A stretch of DNA of 64,000 bases from Symsagittifera roscoffensis (lineage: Eukaryota; Xenacoelomorpha; Acoela; Convolutidae): NCBI RefSeq assembly GCF_963678635.1, contig NC_087064.1, positions 28,250,189 to 28,314,188 of the forward strand. Reading direction: 5' to 3'. Shown in pieces: positions 56,401 through 64,000 of this stretch (its first letter is position 1; each line of letters begins with the position of its first letter). Below the pieces are notes generated by a model, which saw nothing but the letters and a program-made list of their open reading frames with translations, made no database searches and had not been told where the DNA came from. A program made the translations under genes and the position numbers.

Positions 56401-57035
56401 TCAAGGAATTTTCAAAGGGTATATTGAAGTGGTATACAACTTTTTAATTTTTTTGTTTTCTACGCAAAATCAGGCACCACAATGATGATCGGACTGCGTT
56501 GATTGGTATATCATAGAGCTTCGATTGACTTTAAAACATTTCCAAAAAGCATCCAGTGTAGAGAAAAGCCGGTTTGAAATTTCTGATTATTGCTTTAATT
56601 TTGAGCTTCTAAGCTGAGCGTCAAGGCTTTCAATAGCTTATTTATGCTTAATTTAAGCCGTGAAAACTTTGTGTCACTTAAGTAAAAAAGGTGAGCGTCA
56701 AGGCTTTCAATAGCTTATTTATGCTTAATTAAAGCCGTGAAAACTTTGTGTCACTTAAGTAAAATTAATTTTAACCTTATTTTGAATCGAAATTTTAGTA
56801 AGAATGCCGAAGTTCTTGATTTTTCGTCAGACCAGAAATAGAATGTCAAGAAATAGAAAACGTCTGCCCAAACTGTAACAACCCACGGACGGTCACACAA
56901 CCTATCAAAAATTCGAATGCATGTCAAACGTGACAGTTCTGACGGTTGATGCACGCATTCCTAATTTGTCTGCTTGTTGCTTGAAGCACAGATTTATAGA
57001 CGACCACCAATTTCAGGAACAAAAGGTCTAGTACG
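56401..57035. other. Intergenic, repeats
   Basis: Contains an R3 piece (56450-56590), the 77-bp tandem duplication, and a SINE-P tail (57020-57043) into which the hAT element inserted. No gene seen. Confidence 0.6.
56615..56768. repeat. 77-bp tandem duplication
   Basis: TGAGCGTCAAGGCTTTCAAT starts at 56615 and again at 56692. The copies are nearly identical, differing near AATTTAAGCC versus AATTAAAGCC. Confidence 0.95.
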
Positions 57036-57238
57036 GTTGCGACCAGGGATGTAAAAAAATATATTGTATTTAAATATATTGACAATAAATACATTTAAAT
57101 AATTTATTTTCCAGTTCAAAAAATAAAATATATTTATTTTTCGTAACAATTATTGTTTGAATTGCAAAGCAGGTTTCCAACATAACTCGGCCAATAATTG
57201 AAGCTTGGCTTGGCTTGGCTAATTGACAATTCAATTGT

Positions 57239-57322
57239 CAGAATGCAAGCGACGCATGATTAATCCATTCGAGTTAAGCTAGCTCAACTCGAATGGATTA
57301 ATCGTGCGTCTCTTGCATTCTG
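57239..57322. repeat. 84-bp palindrome without loop
   Basis: Arms 57239-57280 and 57281-57322, centred on AGCT|AGCT-like sequence (GAGTTAAGCTAGCTCAACTC). Only a few mismatches. Confidence 0.93.
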
Positions 57323-57480
57323 ATTGGCCACGATCGTTTTGAATAGACTATTATTACAAGCGAATGAACTTGATGAACTCAATTCTGATTGGCCACGATC
57401 GTTTTGAATAGACTGTAATAGACTATTATTACACGCGAATGAACTTGAACTCATTTCTGATAGGCCACGATTGTTTTGGC
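57317..57480. repeat. Three direct repeats of about 65 bp
   Basis: TTCTGATTGGCCACGATCGT starts near 57318 and 57382, and a diverged copy (TTTCTGATAGGCCACGATTG) near 57454. The second copy has an internal TAGACTGTAATAGACT stutter. Confidence 0.85.
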
Positions 57481-57741
57481 CAAACTAGAGTCTACTACAC
57501 ACATATAAAGTTGTTTTACACTTGTGAAAACCTCGTCCCAACATTTTGAAGTTATATTCATACATAAATTCTGTTCTATCGATCAAAAAAAGCTGAAATT
57601 TGGTGAAGTTACGTTTTGAAAAGCACTGATCACGAATTTCATACTCAATATAGCACTTATATTTTATCAATGAAACAGAATTGACTGAGACTATAACTTC
57701 AAGAACATCTCGTTTCGGCTTTTTTGCACTTCGTTTTCTCG

Positions 57742-57964
57742 ATGATTATGGCCCCTCACAAGAAACGCGACGTGGCTTTGCATTATTTCAAACCTCTTAC
57801 TGGACCTGATTCGTTATGCCACTCGTTGGTCATCTACGTACATGTTTTCGCGGTTTTTTGAACTGAAAGACTTCTTCAACTCGCTTGATAGAGAATTGAC
57901 TCCATATTTATTGTCTCCAAACGAACTTTTTTTGCTGGAAGAATTGCGCAACCCCCTAACCTAA
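57742..57964 (+). pseudogene. Possible hAT transposase remnant
   Basis: 57742-57861 encodes 39 residues including KKRDVALHYFKPLTG...C, loosely like the start of a BED zinc finger. A shifted frame ending at 57964 has LLSPNELFLLEELRN, loosely like the end of hAT transposases (LSP..V..L.FL). Together they could be the fused ends of a deleted transposase gene. This is an inference. Confidence 0.3.
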
Positions 57965-58616
57965 AATTAATGGGGGGGGGAATTAACGGCCATTTCCGTT
58001 ATTTCAGAGAAAGATGTTTTGTTCGGTGGAAATTTTTTCGAACTGTTGCAATCAATTAATTGTAATTGGAAAACACCGCAATCATTTATTGCAATATATT
58101 GCAATTAATTGCAATATTTCTGACGATCTTGAAAAAATATGTAGTCAGCCCCATGAGAAAAAGGAGTAAGTGCCTTCGCATTTTAATTGCTGCTTATTAT
58201 GTATGCAAGCAACTGGAAAATTTCAACGGCAAGTAGATAGACTGCTTCGAGGGCTATTGCGTTAAATACAAATTGGGGGCAATTTCGGATACTTTGAAAC
58301 ATTTAAATATATTTTTATATTTATTTTTCTCCTCAAAAATATAAATATATTTATTTTTTTGAAAAAATATATTTAAATATATTTTTTACATCCCTGGTTG
58401 CGACAGAAAAAGTCTAGTACGGTTGCAACGCTCTTCTTGCTTATCACAAGTGCACTAAACAAAACAAGACAAACTATTTTCTGGAAACCATATGAATTGC
58501 TGCTAGGTGATAGGTAGAAAATTCTTTTTTTGAAAAATAACTTCGAATACTTAAACAAAGTCAAACGAAAATTTTACAACAAACTGGCAATAAATTCTAT
58601 ACTATTTTCCACTTTT

Positions 58617-59108
58617 TCATTGAATAGGTGACCTAGTGGTAGCATTGACTATGACTACGTCACTTGTTGGTCTCTCTGCAGTGTCTGTTTCAACTTTTCC
58701 GATTTTGTCTACTGTTTTCAGTCCAGATGAAATCCTTCCAAATATCGTGTGCAGACCGTCTAAAAACTGAGTCGGAGCTAAGGAAACAAAAAATTGACTC
58801 CCATTTGTATTCGGCCCGGAGTTTGCCATCGAAAGAATGCCTGCACCTGTGTGCCTCAAATCAGGGTGAATCTCGTCGTCAAAGTTTTTGCCATAAATAG
58901 ATGCGCCTCCTCTACCTGTCCCTGTTGGATCACCCGTTTGAATGATGAAATTCGGAACGATTCGATGAAAGACACAGCCGTTGTAATAACCCCTGTCAGC
59001 CAACGATGCAAAATTATGACACGTCTTAGGTGCATGTTGCCAGTACAGCTCACATTCAAAATTACCCATGCTGGTTTGGAAGAAAACTTTGGGCGGTTGC
59101 TCAGACAT
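58617..59108 (-). CDS. PPIL1: Cyclophilin-type peptidyl-prolyl isomerase, PPIL1-like
   Basis: This enzyme isomerises prolyl bonds. PPIL1 is a spliceosome component that binds SKIP/SNW1. The intronless 163-residue frame (human PPIL1 has 166) shows ELYWQHAPKTCHNFASLADR, GYYNGCVFHRIVPNFIIQTG with catalytic Arg in FHRIV, GDPTGTGRGGASIYG, GAGILSMANSGPNTNGSQFF and a LDGLHTIFGR end block. These are the full cyclophilin active site and the PPIL1-type GRGGASIYG insert. The ATG at 59108 lies 11 bp after an acceptor-like CCTTTTTCAG with a long pyrimidine tract. Confidence 0.97.
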   Translation of the reverse strand: MSEQPPKVFFQTSMGNFECELYWQHAPKTCHNFASLADRGYYNGCVFHRIVPNFIIQTGDPTGTGRGGASIYGKNFDDEIHPDLRHTGAGILSMANSGPNTNGSQFFVSLAPTQFLDGLHTIFGRISSGLKTVDKIGKVETDTAERPTSDVVIVNATTRSPIQ

Positions 59109-60537
59109 AAAACTAAGAACTGAAAAAGGTCAAAAAATGGTTGGATAGGGAAGCGAGAGAGACAGACGTTAGTTTTCATTAATCTACTCAAGGCTTCAGC
59201 CTAGGTATTATATAAATACGTTGTTAATTTAATAATTTTCAAAGATGGCAATAAATCAAATAAAAGCAGAATTCACAACAGCAAGACTTATTTGTGGTCA
59301 TAATTATTGTATTTTCCAGCATGACATTTTCAGTGTTTACTTCGAATTATTTAAAAAAAACACTATTCATTAAAAATAAGATTTCAAATGAAGTGTACAT
59401 CATTGAAAATCAATTTAAAAAAAAGAGTTGAAGAGCTTCGAACAACTTGCGATACCAAATACGTCCATAAAAAAACTACGACAAAAGCTTCTAAAATATC
59501 TGCATCTGATGTTCTTTTTGCGGAAAATTGGTTGACGCCGTTCAGTGAAAAACCGAAAACACTTATTGAGCGTCAACTGAGCCAGCAAAACTTGGGTAAA
59601 TTTCAATAGAACCGAAATCAACATTGTATAACAAGCGTTCACTTAGGTCGCATTTGAGGTGTATTTGACCTAAGTACCTTGAAGATAAAACAGTGGCAGC
59701 CTATGCAAAGATTGCGTGGAATAATTTCAAATTTTGGGATTTTACACAACATTTTGGACAATATTTCCTTCGATTTTCAGTTAATTTTTATATAGACCAA
59801 GAGCAAATGATCAAAGATACACTTTATAAACTATCAAAATTTGGATTCAAAGACTTTAGTCTGAAAACCAGTTTGGTCTGAAAAAGCCAGTTTTCTTCAC
59901 TTACACTTACATGTTCAATTCTCGCTGAAAATGTTTCACGTCGCATGAACAAAACGTTTCTCCTCTAATTCGCGAAAAAAATTCATTATGATGCGAAACC
60001 TAGAGCAAATGAGGAAAACTGGTACTTCCAGACAAGGAAAAAACTGTTACGTCTTTAAAACCAATTTTTGATAGTTTCATAAAGGGTAGCTCTGATAATT
60101 TGCTCTTGGTAGATGTAAAAAACTTTCTGAAAATCGAAGGAAATTTAGTCCAAAATTGATATTGAAAACAGGCATTTTAGGTAGTAAAATTCTGAATTTG
60201 CGCTTAATTTTGTCCATTAGTGTATTTGATAAATTTATCTTGTTTTCGCAATGTCTTAACACTTCAATTTTAGTCAATGATTTATAATGAATTCAGTGTT
60301 TCTTTTTGTGAGGATGGCTGTATAGCCACTCGCTAAAGAAGGATAGGCTCTATAGCCATGAATCAAGGTCAGAGACACTATCTCTCGTTTAGGAGCCAAT
60401 TCGTGGTTTACTCAGAGACGGGAGTTTCAGGTCGCTGCAGCGTAAAGGTCGCTGCGGGCCTCGAAAAGGAAAAACAACCATTCGAAGAAAAACCAGACCA
60501 GTGAGAAGTCGAGCAGATTTTTTCTCAAACATAAAAA
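59109..60537. other. Intergenic, no gene seen
   Basis: Contains a decayed SINE-B end (about 59415-59465, GAGCTTCGAACAACTTGCGA). The plus-strand frame at 59388-59609 overlaps that SINE and is not considered a gene. Confidence 0.55.
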
Positions 60538-61077
60538 ATGATCGCTAATTTGTTACCAAAAGAAGCTACCCATAGCTCTCTGGATTTGTTTTGAAAACAA
60601 CCCCTTTTGATTACTTTTGAAAACGCTTTCGATCAAAAAATTGGACCTGTCTATTCAACTAATGGACCAATGCTTGAATTTGAAATCACCGGTGACCGTA
60701 ATAATTTTGTTGACCTGCAAAAAATTTATTTGGAAATACGATGCCAAGTAACGCAATCAAATGGAGCTGATCTGCGATACGACAACACTGATCCTACTGT
60801 GTCTGATTCACCGTTCCTCGTAAACAACTCCCTGTATTCCCTTTTCTCTGACTGTACCCTCTCTGCTAATGGAATCAAAATCTCAAATGCCAATAGTAAT
60901 TTTGCGCATAAAAGCTTTATTGGAACAGAATTTTCTAACAGCAAAGGAGCCAAGGACTCATGGCTTAAGTGTCAGGGATATCGTTTTGAGAATAATCCAG
61001 CTGCAATACAACTGAAAAAACCCATCCACACCAGAAAAAAAATCAAACGTCACCGTGGCCATGTATGTGAATATTAA
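60538..61077 (+). pseudogene. F54H12.2-like protein, broken copy
   Basis: The frame from ATG 60538 has an in-frame TGA at 60592-60594, then stays open to 61077. It contains SSLDLF before the stop, then GPMLEFEITGDRNNFVDLQK, VNNSLYSLFSDCTLSANGIK and FSNSKGAKDSWLKCQGYRF. These match the N-terminal half of proteins annotated as F54H12.2-like in many invertebrates, which occur in mobile or virus-like elements (possibly jelly-roll capsid proteins of Maverick/Polinton type; this role is from memory and uncertain). After about residue 155 the frame shifts (near 61040) and similarity fades, so it is truncated. Confidence 0.7.
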
Positions 61078-61552
61078 AACACGCTATAGCCGTTAAAACC
61101 GGGTGGTAAACCTATCATTGTAACTTCTTATTAGAAAGTGTGTGTTCGATCCATTTCAGATGGATCAACCTTGAGCTACTCTTATCTCAACAACATAAGA
61201 TGAAACAGTTTCAGGTTCTCAAATTCAGTAGCTCAACCCATAACAAATCAGCCTGGAAATAATTCCAGGTAGTAAATCGATCGAGGTTGAAATACCTACT
61301 TACCTCAGTTTTATAAGGTTTGAATAAAATTTGTGACCGACAGCTCATTTCACTCAGAAACTTCCTCTGTATGGTTGTCGAAATCTTCAATTGAAAGCAC
61401 TGCTTTTCGAAATTGTGTTACGGAACCACTCATCTAATTTTATTTCAGGAACGTAAAAACTCTGCTCAACTGATGTTTTTTTTTTTTTTTTGAAAAACTT
61501 GAATTAATCAAATATAAAAACAAAATAAAGCGTTAACGCTATCGTCTAAAAA
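61078..61552. other. No gene recognised
   Basis: A T-run of 18 at about 61478-61496 may be a reverse-transcribed tail of the fragment that follows on the minus strand. Nothing else is visible. Confidence 0.5.
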
Positions 61553-61830
61553 TTATAAATAGAATATCTCATCAAGTTTGTCATAGACTCTAATCGTGCC
61601 CAAAACGCAGGCGGCATTGGCTGATTGTATAGCCATTGAAAGCCGCTGTCTAAGGAATCCTGAGGCTCGGTCGTCGTTTGTAAGGGATTTAATGAGCCTT
61701 CCGAGCTTTTTGATAAAGGAGGACGTGTTCTTACTGCACTGTCCTTGTGTTGTGAAAGCAACAGCTTGGAAAACATGTCCTCGCCTTGTGAGTTCTTCAT
61801 ACTTCGCGTTCTTTAAGGTTTCTGCAGACT
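61553..61830 (-). pseudogene. Retrotransposon protein C-terminal fragment (no start codon)
   Basis: This minus-strand frame is open from about 61830 to a stop at 61553, although it has no ATG near its start. It reads KNAKYEELTRRGHVFQAVAF, TSSFIKKLGRLIKSLTNDDR and FLRQRLSMAIQSANAACVLG. The pattern KY.EL...GH.F.PVA.ET...FL.QR.S.AIQ.GNAA.V.GT is a common tail of reverse-transcriptase-encoding elements in marine invertebrates, recalled from memory. The T-run at 61478-61496 on plus is an A-run about 60 bp after the stop on this strand, consistent with a 5'-truncated LINE. Confidence 0.6.
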
Positions 61831-62728
61831 CAGCTGTCCGCAGACTCAGCTGTCATGTTTTAGTCAACCAAATAAAAGTAGCAACTCAACTCAAATAATA
61901 ATTTCCCGTCCTTCTCGCAATTGTAAACAGGCTTATAGGGTTTTTCGTTTTCAGTAACCGAAAGAAAATCGTGCATGAAAAGCTCAATTCGAAGTTCATA
62001 GTATTAGGAACATTTAAAAATTGATGTCCTCATCGGGCATTGTCATCATATAAGTGATTATACAGAATATGAAGATGGACCAGTCAGTCACAAAGCAAAA
62101 AGTTTTCTTGTTGAACTATGATTTTAAACCTTGAAACTGGGCCAGTCATACACCACCCTCTGTACTATTCTACCAGGTTGACAACGGTTTTTATTCGAAA
62201 GAAAAACGATCGTACGATATGGTAAGAAATTAAATGCCGTTATTTGAGTTTTGAAGTGAAATAGGAAGTGTAATTTTGAAGTTGCAAAAGTATTTTTAAC
62301 ATTTCGATTTGGATGTGCAGAAGCTGGAGCATCAAAACAAAGTTTTTGCTTGTCAGAATAACACGAGATATTGCAGTAAGAAGACACGAAATCACGAGTT
62401 ACGACCGACTTATTAATGAAAAAACAACCCCTCCGAGTTGTAACAATTGAGCAGCTACAATTGTTACCAGCCCTATTTCACAGATCGGGAAGGTCGAGAA
62501 TAAAAATTACCCCCTTTACTGATAGTGAAAAAGGCAAAACTGTATTTGTAACAATTTTCAGCTTCCTGGAATGACTTGAATTTAATTTAATAACAGCCAA
62601 AATCGAAAAGAAAAACTAAATTTGTAGTTGACTTGTCACTTTAGGTCAAAACATGGCTCCAAGAGTCAACTTTCTTAGTTCTGGTTTGTTTCAAGAGTGT
62701 TTATATCACAGAGATTACAAATGTTTGA
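61831..62728. other. No gene recognised; may hold the BEL/Pao 3' LTR
   Basis: No recognised protein. If the retroelement at 62729-64000 is complete at its 3' side, an LTR should lie here on the minus strand. I could not find its partner inside the window. Confidence 0.4.
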
Positions 62729-63565
62729 TCACAGTGACTTTTGATTTATAAAGATTGGGAAAATGTAGTTGCTTCGGCAACATACTCCCGGGGCCCCGAA
62801 TTGTCTGAAACGGCGCAAAAAGGCGTTGCAAAAAACCTTAACAAGAGCGGTAGCGGGGCGGTTGAGAGTGCCGTAAGCCGTTCTCACGATCACCACTCGT
62901 GTTGTGCCATCTCTTCCTGGATGTTCCTCCACCACACGTCCAATCGGCCAAATACCTCGCGGCGTGAGGTCTTTTAGTACCCACACTATGTCTCCAACCT
63001 TCAATGGTGGTTGCGTTTCGTTCCACTTGGGGCGTTTCATTAGTGAAGGTAGGTACTCCTTCTTCAACCGCTTCCACAGGTGGTTCATCATCTGTTGAAC
63101 GTGGGTCCATTTAGTGTAGGTTAATGGCATGCTGTCGTCGAATACTCCTGGTGGAAGGCTGCTGAAAGGTCGTTGAATGAGAAAGTGATTTGATGTCAGT
63201 GGCTCGTCATTTTCTGGGCAATCAGTTACAATTGTCAAGGGTCTCGAATTCAGTATCATTTCGGTTTCGGCTAAAATTGTCTGAAAAACTTCAAGTGTGA
63301 GTTTTCGCGATCCAAGAATGATGAGGATTGTTCTCTTGGCAATCTGAATCAAGCGCTCCCAAGCGCCACCAAAATGAGGGCCATATGGCGGGTTGAAGAA
63401 CCACTGGATATTTTGCCGTTGTAGCTTGAGAGAACAGGCTCTATTGTCAACCATTTTTATAGCGTCTTTTAGTTCTTTAGAGGCTCCAACAAACGTTTTT
63501 CCGTTATCACTGGTGAGCGTTTTTGGAGTTCCCCGTCTAGCTGTAAACCGACCTATTGCATTCAT
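62729..63565 (-). pseudogene. pol: BEL/Pao LTR retrotransposon: integrase core and C-terminal domain
   Basis: Integrase catalytic core with TSDNGKTFVGA (second Asp) and PPYGPHFGGAWERLIQ (Glu), then ILNSRPLT and the C-terminal chromo-like domain WNETQPPLKVGDIVWVLKD, GIWPIGRVVEEHPGRDGTTR. The combination of an integrase with this C-terminal domain (Pfam DUF5641) is typical of BEL/Pao elements. The last residues appear to be in a shifted frame. The upstream part is separated by a stop and a frameshift, so the element is dead or partly dead. Confidence 0.92.
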
Positions 63566-64000
63566 AAGTGAATCAGTGTTCAGATTTGGACAGTTTTCGA
63601 AATGAACAGCTCTAGTTGCAAAACAAGTACAAAATTATTCCGTAATGTTTCTCAATATCTGTTTTGTTTTCAATATAGAAGGGGCAAAAAAAATCTACTC
63701 CAGCATTAGTGAATGGGAAAAGATGATTTTCGTCGGGATATCGCTTCAGTGGTAATGGTGCCTTGATTGGCTGGAGGTTGTCTGCTTTGTATCGTCAACA
63801 CAAGAAACAATGATGAGCGATTGAACGAAGAGATTGTCGTATCCCAATGATGTGGTAGCGCTGCTGCACGAAAGATTTGACGAACTCTTGTCCTTGATGC
63901 ATGCAAATTTGGTGTGCATGCTGTAGATAGAGTTTAACTGTTGGATGAGTTGTTAATAGAATCAGCGGGTGACGTGATTCAAGCTCCATTGTTGGGGCAA
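63566..64000 (-). pseudogene. BEL/Pao integrase zinc-binding region, continuing off the right edge
   Basis: 63795-63989 encodes an HHCC-type zinc-binding segment (HAHQICMHQG, then HHCFLC). It stops at an in-frame TGA (63795-63797) just after the second Cys. The frame then continues with a typical linker toward the core (LFPFTNAGVD) but must shift by one before 63565. The reverse transcriptase part should lie beyond 64000. Confidence 0.85.

Larger units (their letters stand above)
57044..58396 (+). mobile_element. hAT-type transposon, non-autonomous, intact ends
   Basis: Left end CAGGGATGTAAAAAAATAT and right end TATTTTTTACATCCCTG form terminal inverted repeats. Both are flanked by GTTGCGAC (57036-57043 and 58397-58404), an 8-bp target duplication. 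The element is 1353 bp. It sits in a SINE-P tail. Interior features are a perfect-centred palindrome (57239-57322), three direct repeats, and short plus-strand frames that may be transposase remnants. It is too short and broken to encode a transposase. Confidence 0.93.

Noticed and set aside
59388-59609. 73-codon plus-strand gene
   Set aside because: It overlaps a decayed SINE-B end and has no family resemblance.
62430-62470. Start of a BEL/Pao LTR on minus strand
   Set aside because: A TGTTACAAC-like string is present, but no second LTR is in the window to confirm it.

Overview
The window is nuclear DNA of an invertebrate animal. It is AT-rich and carries one long gene with many introns, dense tRNA-derived repeats, hAT and BEL/Pao remnants, and two intronless genes. 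I cannot name the phylum. An ASK-type MAP3K with TRAF-binding and regulatory regions, and a BEL/Pao element, both point to Metazoa. SINE-filled introns, possible trans-splice acceptors and a short Nup214-to-ASK gap would fit a lineage with spliced-leader operons (a larvacean is one candidate among several), but this is speculation.

Layout. (1) 4527-42459, minus strand: an apoptosis signal-regulating kinase (ASK/MAP3K5-MAP3K15 family) gene. I could place 26 coding exons with matching phases, about 1611 codons, running from the presumed ATG through the thioredoxin-binding region, TRAF-binding TPR-like region, PH-like region, kinase domain, 14-3-3 motif and C-terminal coiled coil. The C-terminal SAM exon was not found, so the gene probably runs off the left edge. 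(2) 42667-48252, minus strand: a single-exon 1861-codon nucleoporin Nup214 homologue (beta-propeller, coiled coil, FG repeats). It ends only 207 bp upstream of the ASK start codon. (3) 48253-51470: repeats and no recognised gene. (4) 51472-56400: a roughly 1.66-kb tandem duplication plus a third, diverged partial copy, holding broken minus-strand reading frames of a protein I do not recognise. (5) 57044-58396: a hAT-type element with intact terminal inverted repeats and an 8-bp target duplication. (6) 58617-59108, minus strand: an intronless PPIL1-type cyclophilin. (7) 60538-64000: decayed mobile-element genes, namely an F54H12.2-like protein, a retrotransposon C-terminal fragment and a BEL/Pao integrase.

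The large ASK introns are built from repeats: four tRNA-like SINE families (here called K, B, P and C), a further repeat of about 450 bp (R2), a hAT-type MITE at 34285-34721, and a decayed LINE at about 7995-9790 that lies inside a SINE-B copy. Nearly every SINE and R2 copy has the same orientation.

How the genes relate: Nup214 is a cytoplasmic-face nuclear pore protein, ASK is a stress-activated kinase upstream of JNK/p38, and PPIL1 is a spliceosomal prolyl isomerase. There is no shared pathway. The only link between Nup214 and ASK is their head-to-tail packing. Exon boundaries were placed by hand from splice consensus, phase and family similarity. Residue numbers refer to that conceptual protein. 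Repeat boundaries are approximate.
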